A DNA stretch of 64,000 nt, taken from the NCBI GenBank assembly GCA_019722365.1, contig JADFUC010002297.1, positions 1 to 64,000 of the forward strand. Direction: 5' to 3'. Origin of the DNA: Lithospermum erythrorhizon (lineage: Eukaryota; Streptophyta; Magnoliopsida; Boraginales; Boraginaceae). The position numbers and the translations under genes were made by a program. This document shows, piece by piece, positions 13,985 to 24,400 of the stretch. Every line of letters starts with the position of its first letter. The first letter of the stretch is position 1. Below the pieces are notes generated by a model that saw only the letters and a list, made by a program, of their open reading frames with translations, ran no database searches and was not told the DNA's origin.

Positions 13985-14025
13985 TTGAATTTCGGATAAG
14001 CTATATATAGACTCGAGCTTTCAAC

Positions 14026-14040
14026 GAGCTCATTACCAAT
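14026..14040 (-). other. Probable copia-1 primer binding site
   Basis: On the minus strand this reads ATTGGTAATGAGCTC, close to the initiator-tRNA-Met primer site TGGTATCAGAGC of copia elements (one base shorter and one substitution). It abuts the inner end of the LTR (TGTTGCGGG from 14041 on the plus strand) and lies just upstream of the gag-like start, as expected. Confidence 0.55.
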
Positions 14041-14695
14041 TGTTGCGGGATCGTGGAGCGATATAACTAAGCAGTATATCGCTTACCCAAACTCCTTTGA
14101 ATTCAATATCTCTATGTAATACGAGCAGACAATAAATGAAAATACCCAGTAAATAACCTGAATCTTTATACGGGTTCCCCACCAGTGCGACACATTCTTT
14201 GCTTTGCGAGAAATCAACTAGAAAGAACTCTCAATGATTGTTACAAAGTCCTATCAAACTAAGCTTCTCGATTGAGTAATACTTTATAATTTAGTATTCT
14301 CGATGACAAATCTACACTACAGATTTGGCTTACAATGATATACGAGATGATACAAATCAAGTGAAAACGACTATTGAATTTGGAACAAAAGGTAGAGAAA
14401 TTGAAATATTTTTTGGATTCTAAGAAAGTTGTGACCTAAACCCTCTTTATTAATTTGAACCGACTTTCATCGGGGCCTCGCCGAAACCCGGTCACCGATG
14501 GCGGGTCTCGATGGCCTCGAATGGGTCACGATCGGCTATACGGACGGCCTCCAACTTGCGCCAGAGACCCGGCCGGGACCTCGAAGTCTCGATGGGCTCC
14601 TCTGAACCGGCCCTCGGTTGTGCATGAGACCACAGTACCGGTAAAGTCTCGATCCTGCGCATGCTTGGCAGCGAAAATGTGCTGAAACATCAGCA
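14041..14695 (-). mobile_element. Probable 5' LTR of copia-1
   Basis: Bounded by TG at 14041 and CA at about 14695 on the plus strand, beside the primer site and on the 5' side of gag for a minus-strand element. No second copy exists on the other side, because the element is truncated there. A GC-rich part (14455-14670) differs sharply from its AT-rich surroundings. The outer boundary is set only by where F-box sequence resumes (about 14698). Confidence 0.45.
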
Positions 14696-14697
14696 GG

Positions 14698-15296
14698 TTT
14701 TTGGATGTTAACGTTCCTTTTTAATATGAGGCATAATAATCCACAATCGTACATGGTTTGCATTCCGGTCATATCATTGGATGGTGCTATTCGGATGCAT
14801 GATGGATTCGAGGAATTGAGCCTAAACGCGGGTAGGATACACATAGCTGCATTGATATGACGGAAGAAAGTTTGTGCGCTTCCATTTCCCCAAGTTGGCT
14901 GCGGATTGGTTTGGTATGGGAGTATTGATGGACAAGCTTTGTTTGTGGGATTTGATGATACAAACGGATGATATTAATATATGGATAATGGATGAGTATG
15001 GGGTTGAAGGATCCTGGACAAAGCAATTCAAGATAAAATTTTCACGGCTACCACAAGATTTCGGACAAGTAGATTTGATGGTATTATCGATATCAGTACA
15101 TGATGGAGTGATCCTGATATCTGACCTACAGAGATTGGTCTTCTATGATCTGAAGATAAACTATTCCTTGACGTGCATCCATCGTTTCGTCTACAAGTAT
15201 GCTTTTTCATATCCAATGCCTTTTGTTCCAGATTTTGTTTCTTTCAGGAATCGTCAAGGGTTGGATAACGAATGTGGTTTTAGCCTTTCTAAATAG
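14698..15296 (+). pseudogene. F-box-associated domain fragment (copy 2, 5'-truncated)
   Basis: Bases 14701-14860 repeat copy 1 (10348-10536) with deletions and substitutions, for example TTGGATGTTAACGTTCC and CCTAAACGCGG. A frame from about 14874 then supplies the C-terminal part missing from copy 1: FPKLAADWFGMGVLMDKLCL, then IWIMDEYGVEGSWTKQF, which is typical of the F-box-associated domain tail. It ends at TAG 15294-15296. There is no F-box and the first part is frame-shifted. It is either a degraded tandem paralogue or the other half of a rearranged gene. Confidence 0.7.
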
Positions 15297-15559
15297 AATT
15301 GAGACACTCATTTTTGTAAACATAGAGGATCGAGACTTCAAAGAATCTTCAATCTTTAATTTATAATCTCAATGCATATTATTCAACTTTGTGCACTCTC
15401 GATAGCTTGCAAACGAAATTGTCTTTAGGACTGTTATATAATACTCCATTCGTTCACAGGGGTGATAACTGATATGAGTGTTAATCGACGAACAGCGAAC
15501 GAACTTGATACTAATACCCTTAATGACACAAATCAAAACGGCTGTAACAGCTCCTGAAA
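15297..15559. other. Flank of F-box copy 2
   Basis: No gene recognised; possible 3' untranslated sequence of the F-box fragment followed by AT-rich spacer. Confidence 0.3.
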
Positions 15560-15985
15560 TGAATGTTCATTCAAAACAATTCTGTAACTGCTAGAATTTA
15601 AAACGTTTATGGAAACTTCCATTTTGAATGCAAAAACGAGCTACCCGGGAGCAAAAGGTGGCTCGTACTAGCCCCCCTTTTCGGAACTGCATTCATGTCC
15701 GCAGATCGCGCACACACACCTGGACTCACAATTTTCGAGCTCATTTTTCCTGAATTTGCATCTCCCCCTGCGAGCGAGGGAGCTTTGGCATACTACTAGT
15801 AAACACATTTACTAAGGGTTGGAGAATCTCTACTTATAAAGTGAGCACTCATCCTACTCTCCTCCAATGTGGTACAAATAAAGCCAATTTTCAAACTTCC
15901 ATTTTCCATTTCATGCTTTGCACAACATATAGACATACACATGAATTGTCAAATTTTGGATTCACAACACAATATCCAACATACT
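15560..15985 (-). mobile_element. LTR-like relic related to the copia-3 LTR
   Basis: Several phrases recur in the same order at about 60150-60432 beside copia-3: TTCCGAGCTCATTTT (here TTTTCGAGCTCATTTT), TTTACTTATAAA (here TCTACTTATAAA), TCCAATGTGGTAC, and AAATTTTGGATTCACAA close to the end. No coding part follows here, so a solo LTR or fragment is likely. The left edge is uncertain. Confidence 0.5.
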
Positions 15986-17844
15986 AGATGTCGACAATAG
16001 TCGCAAACAACAACAGAGTATAGTTAGTAACTCTGAACACATACACTACATGGAGCTTTATAACATAGCTCTAGTACAATTGACCTAACTCCTAAATCTA
16101 TAGAGAAAATAAATGTATGAGGCGTGAGGGATTGTTCAAATAAATCTTCTTGGTCCTTTTATAGAGAAAAACTTCCATCTTTTCCATACAAAAATTTCCT
16201 TTCTTCAATTATGGTAAAGAATCCCTCCACATCATATCTCTATTGTTGCTGCCTCTTCTAAGATGAATTACCACGAAATTATTTCAACCCTAGATCACAT
16301 TCAGAAGCCCATGTCTAAAATAAAGACTTCACAGTCCAATTTTGATATTAAGACCCAATTGAAACACACACTCTATACACGACTATTGTTACCATATGTT
16401 AACAACAGTTGGTGCAAGATAGTTTCAGAATAGACTTTTTCAAGCTCACAAATCTTTTTATTCAAGAAGATATTTAATAATCACAATTTTGAATCATGTG
16501 TTGTGGAAATACATGGTAGCGATCAATATGCACTAACACACTTCTTATGACGAATTGCAAGGACTCCTAAAGAGAACTAGGACAAACAAAATGAATCGTT
16601 CAAATTACAATTATTGTAAAAGTAATAGGAGTTCTGACAATGCTCTACTATTCACCACAGTAAAATGAAGAATAGAAGAGGATCTAGGCTGGAGATCCAG
16701 TAAAATTTCAGTTCAAAGATGGCTACCTTTTCAAGTTTCAAGTTGCATAAATGTCTAGAAAGAAATGGCAGTTTGAGTATAAAAAAATGGATTGATCGAC
16801 GTTCAAGCCAGTAGTGACTCGAAGCTCGACACGATTTAAGTGGATCAAAGCCTAGAGTTGGCCTTTAGATTATTGATGTATATAGCAATACAAAATAATT
16901 TATTATTAACAATTTATGAAGCTTTTGAAAAATGTGTTTCCAAACTCTTCTTATTCTAGTTTATATATTTAATCATTCAATTTCTTGTTTTAATTTTGTT
17001 ATGAAGTTTAAATATCATGTGTACTTAGTTATTTACGGTCTTTAAGTTTTCATCTTTTATATTGAAATTAAGTTCTTATTTTATTTTCCTATCAAGTGCA
17101 ATAGATTTTACTATTTGGTATTTTATTGATAATTCATCGAGAGACAATTTCGGGATTCGAACAATCCCTTGATCAAGTGAGTCATCAAAGGCTTGGACAT
17201 GGCTCGAGCTCGGTCAACATAAGTTAGTTGTTAACTTCGTTTGAATCAAATAGTTACCAAGCGAAATTAAAATATCTCCAACTCGAACTCCACTCATATA
17301 CAAGTCCAATAATAACTATGTAGTAATTCTTGGTCTACATCGTTATTTTCTCAAGAATTCATCTACTGCAGACATAACCATTATAAAAGAGGTGCGAGAT
17401 CACCTTGCTTAAAATCCTGACACAAGACCACTATTAAATTGTTATGCATTGTTGAATTAGTGGGATTTAATATTTTTTTTTAATATCATACAATCAAATT
17501 ATTATTGATGTATTAGGAATTGAAAGCAAAGAAATCTTGGAAATTAAGCAGAAGTAATATCTACATTAATTGGTTAGAGATATCTATTTGTTTGTTTGAG
17601 AGAATTATAATTAAATCTGTTTCTAGCTTTATAATCAAATCTGTTTCTAGCTTTATATATTGATGTCAATTGAGTTTTGAGGTTGTTGGTCACATACTCA
17701 GAGCCTCAGAGGTGTCCAAATTGAAACGGAACTGTTTCTAAGGTTCTTTATTACAAATATCAATTCAATTAGTTAATTATGTTGTTACTTCATTTTATTT
17801 CCACTTTAGGAACTTAATAAAAAAAGAGTCCTGGTTAGAGTATT
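15986..17844. other. Intergenic, no gene recognised
   Basis: AT-rich sequence without a supported gene. A short direct repeat of AATCTGTTTCTAGCTTTATA occurs at about 17614-17656. Parts of 15990-16450 read like further degraded LTR sequence, but no boundary can be shown. Confidence 0.4.
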
Positions 17845-19030
17845 ATAAATTGGTAATGACATGTTCGATCACAAATGTTTTAAAACTTTCACCATTCGAT
17901 CATACATATTTCAAAATGACCTATTCGATCACACATATTTCAAAAATTATCCTACCTGGTATTCCATTAACGTTTCCATTTATTTATCACATAACTTCCG
18001 ACAAATATTATTTTATATCTCTTTTACATTCATATAGTAATTTTGATCCCACTTTTTTAATAAAAAAAAAAGTATTGCAGGAATAACACACTAAACTATT
18101 TTTAATGATTTTATGCCGAAATTAAAGCCGCCATAATGGTTAGAAGAGATTCATTAGTCATCCATCCCAAGTAGAATCTTTATATAAAATTTCTAACTAT
18201 AAGTTTTTCCTTGACAGTCTACAATGGAAGATTAATAAATAAATATCTCACAACATTAATAGAGATGGATATAATAATTTTGATTATTTTTTAGTTTTTT
18301 ATTTAACAAATCTCTTTAAGCACTTTTAAATCATACCAAATAATTTATAAAGGTACTTACAAGGTCATAATTGTGACATGTTGGGTGGCTTAGTACTTCT
18401 CTATTGTGAGTTAGTCGAACTTTATTCTACCAAAACAATCTCTTAGAAATAAAAATCACTTTCTAGATGCAATTAGCAAAAAATATTAATAGTTGTGTCG
18501 AATTCCTACCTAACTATAATTAATAACTAATATCCTTGGTTTTCATGTTTCGCAAAATATCCATTTCTATTAACTCTCGAGTTAGAGAGTTTTGTAATAA
18601 CATATCATCATAATCTAGATGATTGATACAAAAACAAGTTTTTATCTCACCTTCATTTCCACTAATACTTTTGAAACATGTGTGATCAATTGTTGAACGT
18701 TTTGAATCATGTCTGATCGAATGGATCATTTTGAAACATGCGATCTATCAATGAACGCTAAACACGAATGGCCTAACATGCTATCGACCCAATATAAAAA
18801 TAAATGTCTGTAATTTAATAAAATTGAAACATTACTGAAACGACTTCGACAATTTTACCCCTGCCACTTTGTCACGTGTCAAAAATGTCAAACTTAATGT
18901 CTGTTATAACGGAAGTACCAAGTGGGATACTATTTGAAACATGTGTAATCGAAGAATCATTTTGAAACGTGTGTGATCGAATGGTGAACGTTTTGAAACT
19001 TGTATGATCGAACGGGTCATTAACCCTTTT
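17845..19030. mobile_element. 1.2-kb non-coding element with long imperfect inverted ends
   Basis: The left end (GTAATGACATGTTCGATCACA, then CACCATTCGATCATACATATTTC) matches the reverse complement of the right end near 18930-19030 (...ATCGAATGGTGAACG...TGATCGAACGGGTCATTA). The match continues inward for roughly 120-150 bases with substitutions. A second, internal block of the same motif family lies at 18650-18780. No transposase. It shares the ATTCGATCACACATGTTTC motif with the foldback at 8607-9020. Target duplication not resolved. Confidence 0.6.
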
Positions 19031-19193
19031 TTATCCATTGTAAAATAGTAAAGTAGTTAATTGTATTTGAACTCTTGGATTAGTTCGTAAACAACTTTCT
19101 TGTTATTATCATAAGAGAAAGGATGTATTCTATCCGACATACCTTATAATAGCTAGACAAAAAACACCTTTAAAACCATTAGGTAATACTATG

Positions 19194-20164
19194 TAGAGAT
19201 GTTTTCAGCTCAGCTCGGGTCGTTTTCCATTTTTTTGTGTGAAACCGATCCTATCGGTTTTCTAAATACACAAACTATTTCGGTACAAAATTAATTTGGT
19301 TTGAATCGGTTCGATTGATGTCGGTTTTATGCTTAGTCGGTTTGGTTCGGTCGGTTTTTCGATTTTATTAACAACAATATAATATAAAAAGTTCATGATT
19401 TAAAATTAAATATAATACACATAAATTTCAACCTCATATATCAAATGCATGACATAACTGTAGATAGTCGTTTCAAAGGATTGTTTGCTAGCATATTACT
19501 AATAGACGGTATTCAAACACATGCATAAAAATAGATATATAGCTCTAAACAGATAAGAATGCATGCTTTAAACATTCAACAACGACGATTTCAAATTAAA
19601 ACACACTACTAGTAATTTATTAAAATAGTTTCAAACATGCCACTAAACAAATTGGAGGTTGTGGACCGCAAGTGTAATTATTGTTTGTCAGTATCATAAA
19701 CAGAGCGAGATTAAGGCCATTAGATTATTAGGTAATCTGTATTCAAGTAGCTAGGTTATCACTTATCATTTTGGACTTTGGACCTTACATTTTGAGTTGT
19801 ACTTTAGAGTTTAGACTTTGGATTAGATATTTAGTTGACTTTCCTTGGACTTAAAATTATTAAGTATTTTAGGTCAAAGAATTTTAAAGCATAAATTTAA
19901 ATGAAAAATTTTAAAATGTTTAAAAGCATAAATTTAAAATGGTAATTTTAAAATATCATAAATATAATATTTTTAAAACAAAATTTATATATTCTATTTT
20001 GTCATTTCTATTTCGTTCGATTTTAGCAACCGATAAATTTTTGTCGATATAATTTTCTTTTTTACCATTTCGATTGGGTATTATTTTTTTTCCAACCGAA
20101 TCGGTAAAAATTTGATTCGGTTCGATCGGTTTTTTCTGTTTGAATCGAACCGATAACATCCCTA
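19194..20164. mobile_element. hAT-like non-autonomous element with 8-bp target duplication
   Basis: The element begins TAGAGATGTTTTC and ends GATAACATCCCTA, inverted versions of each other with two mismatches. It is flanked on both sides by the same 8 bases, ATACTATG (19186-19193 and 20165-20172). An 8-bp duplication and (C/T)AGRG-type ends are the hallmark of hAT transposons. Inside each end are GGTTTGGTTCGG-like phrases (for example CGGTTCGATCGG), as often seen in plant hAT derivatives. No transposase is encoded in its 971 bases. Confidence 0.85.
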
Positions 20165-20569
20165 ATACTATGTATAATATATTTAAACAACTGCCTATGA
20201 AGGTAACAAGCATGTTTCAAAGTTTTTTCTAAGATTATCACCTTGCTGTAGATATCAGATACCCAAATATGTATAGTTTTATTGCACATGTCCATCATAT
20301 ATAGGTCGGAGTTAAGATGGGTATTCATTATATAATTCAAAAATATAAAAATTCAATGTAGATATTCATTTTGGAGAGAATAGAAGTGAATAAAGACAAA
20401 AAAAAAATGTTTCTAACAAGTTTTGAATTAGAAACATTGTACAAATTAGTCAAAATAATAACCAACTAAACTATTCATTTTAATATATGGTATTTATTAA
20501 AAACATGTGTCCCTTATAACAAAGTAATTGATAAAAAAAGTAATTACTTATTGGAGATAATGAATGGTC

Positions 20570-20900
20570 TGTAAGGCCGCTAAGAAATGATCCTCGATTG
20601 AGATACCAAATCAAATTTTGGAACGGATTTACTCCGCAATGCCAGCCTCGCCGAGTCATGCATTTCGATAACTCTGCACGACTTAATAGCCCGATAACAC
20701 GTCAACTAGTAAACCACACTCAGACAATCCCCGTATGCGCCCGACTCAAGAAGTTCAAGGAGAATAATCGAACTCACGACTATAGCACCATCTGCTTTGT
20801 TTTAAAAAGGATCGTAGAAATCGAGGATACATCCTCATTTGCCTCGCTTGGAGATTCTAAAATATTGCTTTTCAATGGGGTGGAAATGATTTAACCTAGG
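20570..20900 (-). repeat. Dispersed repeat, possibly SINE-like
   Basis: Less AT-rich than its flanks. On the minus strand GTGAGTTCGATTATTC resembles a Pol III B box (GGTTCGANNCC), but no clear A box or 3' tail was found. It contains an open frame of 98 codons on the plus strand that resembles no protein I know, so I treat it as repeat rather than gene. Confidence 0.3.
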
Positions 20901-21494
20901 TTCACCTGTGATAGGTTATATTTAACTAAAATCATTTACCCTCAAAACGAAATATAATGTATTCACCTTGTCAAGTTTAATATTATCCGAACGATAATTT
21001 AGTGCATTCATCTTGATTCACCTCGATTTTCCTGTGATAGGTTAATTTTAAGATTATTCTTTCCTTGATTCACCTCAATTCAAACATATTATAAGAAATC
21101 AAATCTCATAGGAGGATTAAAAATTATTGTAACTATAAAAAATATAATAGATGGTTACATATTGATAAATAAAACTGAAAATGTCAACTAATAAATAATT
21201 TATAAATACAAAAAAATTGTTTTCATCGACATTGTAGAGAATTGAGATCCGACGTGTCCGGTTCTTGCACAAAATATGTTAATTCAAACATCTGTCCATT
21301 TTTTTTTCCTTCTCTAATTGCCATTTTGATCCATGCAAGTACATACAAATTTAGCTGGATTTTAGTGCAAAGTTTCAATCGTTTTCCGATTCCAACAAAA
21401 AATCTTGCATTTTTTTCTCATGTTTAAAGAATATTATTGAAATTTGTTACTGTTTTTTTTGTTGGTTTTGGGTCCAATTTAAAAGGGTTTGGAG
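20901..21494. other. Upstream region of the anoctamin-like gene
   Basis: AT-rich. A repeated phrase (TTCACCT.GATTTTCCTGTGATAGGTTA) occurs twice near 20890-21060. Promoter and 5' leader of the downstream gene should lie in the last few hundred bases, but no element can be assigned. Confidence 0.4.
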
Positions 21495-24400
21495 ATGAAT
21501 GTGTATGGAGAAGGTGACATTGTTTTTGAGATAGGAGTGGTTGTTCCAAAGGGGAAAGAGAAGCAAGAAGATGGTGATAATAATTGTATTGAGGTTCTTG
21601 TTAATGAGTTCATGAAAGTGGGATTAATTGTTGAGAGAATTGTTGGTCTTCAAAATGAATATATTAAGGTTTGTTAGATCTGTTTTCCTCTATTTTGAAA
21701 TGGGATTGTTTGAAAGTATTAATGTATATTTATGTTTAATGCATTGTTGCTGATTTTGACAATGACCCAAGTCATCAATTCTTGATATAAGGCTATAATG
21801 CAACTTTTGCTGCAGAATTTTGTGCAATGTACTTCAAAGTTATGAGTTTGAGGAAGTAATAAGTTCATTTGCTCATTTGGTCAAGCATAGACATAGCTAA
21901 ATATGTAATGCTATTGTTGAGAAGAGTGTGGGGAGAGACATTCATGTGTTTGTTTTATTGTTTCAATGGGAAAGCTAAAATTTCAGTAAATAAATTGAAG
22001 AAGGGACTTGTTTAACAGTTTAAGTGTGTTAGTTGATGACTGATTAGGCTTGTATGTTCTTATCCACCATCAGCATTCTAGATTTTATTTCTAAAAAAGG
22101 TGTTTTTAAGCTATAAATGCTATGAAGGAATCAATGTGGCAAACTATACAATATGGTGCAACGTGTTGTGCCCCTTTTTCATTCTCGCGGCTGTTTGCCA
22201 CTTTATTATTTCCAGTTGGCAGCAAAAAATGAAGTTTTGGGGAGAGCCGCAGCTGAGTTGCAGATGAGGAAACGAACTCATATTGGTAATGACCGCCGTT
22301 CCTACTTCATTTATTTTCTTATTTGATATCTCGTCCTCTGTATATGTTGCTTTATGTGTTTTAGGAGGATAATGTGAAGTTTTTAGAAGTTATTTACTTT
22401 TTTACAAATGCACTTTCTTTCACCATTATGGATACTGATGAGTGATAAACGTCATTTCAGGAGTGGATTTGCTATTTGTTTTGGAAGAAATTGAAGCTTT
22501 TGTCCATCAACCTGATGGTTCCTTATTCAGTTGGAGTGAGCGTTATCATTGCTACAATCATATTATGTATGGCATTGTAAGTGTTTATGTTTATTTACTA
22601 GGTTTGTTGTGTGTCCAGTATTCGACTTGATTATGATCAGAAGATCTATCTAAAACTCTAAAAGATTTTACATGGTATGCAATCTTCCACCCATCATAAT
22701 TTTTGCAGAAATGTAAGGACATTCATTTGAGTTCCTTATAGATGAAAGAACACGAAAAAAACTCCTTAAAACTTGGGCACTAAACTGGGGGGACTGTTCA
22801 GCACAGCCAATCAATGAGATATGCTCGTACTATGGTACTAAGGTAAACTGTATCTCAGAGTTCACTTCATCAAACTTGTTTATTTTTCTCACGAAATATC
22901 TGGAGATATGTTTTGTAATATCTCAGACTACATTGTGAACCTTGTAGATTGCTACTTATTTCACATTTCTTGGTATGTACACAAGATGGATGTTATTTCC
23001 AGCAGCCTTTGGCCTTACAGTGCAACTAGTGGACTTTGGGTATGTAATCCTCACTTTCCTTAGTAGGCTACTAACAAATAGAATATCAACTTTCACTGAA
23101 ATAGCTAATTTAATGATTTGGTCTTCAGATCAATGCAATTATGGGTTCTCCCAATTTTCTTTATAAGTGTGATATCATGGGCCGTGTTATTCTTCCAGTT
23201 CTGGAGACGTAAAAACGCAGCCATTTTGGACAGGTAACTTTCCTAGTTCTGACTTATCACAGCCGATAAACTGGTAAACACCCTTCCCAAATCAATTGAA
23301 CTGCTCCATGCTTCATCCATGTTTACTCTTTCCATATATCATGTTTTTGGTCTGCATAATAGTTCCAAGTATCATTGCAGGTGGCAAATGAACTGTTCAG
23401 CAGGGGTTGATCCTTATAATTTTTCAGATAAAGAATGGAGTTCATTCCAGCCTCAGTCAGAAGTAATGAAGAAGCTGGAGACTAGCAGAGCTGGTGAAAA
23501 AGAAGCTTTCCAAAGAGAGGAATGGCTAGGGCGTCTAAAGAGATTAAGAAATGACTCAATCATTATATCAAGCATTATTTGTCTCCAGCTTCCCCTGGAA
23601 TTGGCATATGCTCATCTCTATGAGATCTTAGGGTCAGACCTTTTGAAGTAAGCATTTATCTTTATGATGTCTTATTTCAGTTTGGTTACTATCTACTGTA
23701 AAAACCTACTAAATTTACTTCCTCTGAGTTCACAGTTACTGTAAGATACAATAGAATCATCGCTTTTTTAAATACAAAGTGGCAATATGTTCTTGTCTCT
23801 TGCATGTTTGACATCTAAGTGTAAGATTGGTTCTCCCCATGTAATGTTTTGGAGTTGGGTTATCTCATATTGCAGCCTTGTTGTCGAGTTGGATGAATGT
23901 GTCAGCCGAAGAAATTGATAATGTTATGCTTAAAAGATGCTTGAATTTCCAGAACTGAAAGTTTTTCTTTGTTTATATCGTAAGGTTGAAACTTTTTTCC
24001 CCAACCTCCATATCCATTAACTTCCACTCGCAGACAGCAGTCATGACTCGTGACTATCTTCTTCTTTATAGAATCTGGTTTTACTAAACTGTTGGGTAGG
24101 GGTTATAACTGGTAGTCTTCTCCTAACTATCTGCAAGAAGGGCTCCGAGTTTAGCTTATAACTGCTTCATTTTAGTCTCTATTATATGGAGCTTGTCACT
24201 TGTTTTACATTGTTTCTATCAACATCTACATGAGAGACAATAAGAAGTTAATGGGTAATCTACATTAGCTTCTTGCTCTTAACTTCCACTCTACTCCCCT
24301 AATATGAGAACATGTACTTGGAATTATATTAGTTTAGATCTATCTTAGGATATTTAAAGAACTTTAGTATACTGTTTTTGATGATGCTGTTGTTGCTTTG

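Noticed and set aside
20598..20894. 98-codon plus-strand frame
   Set aside because: No recognisable domain and it lies in a probable dispersed repeat.
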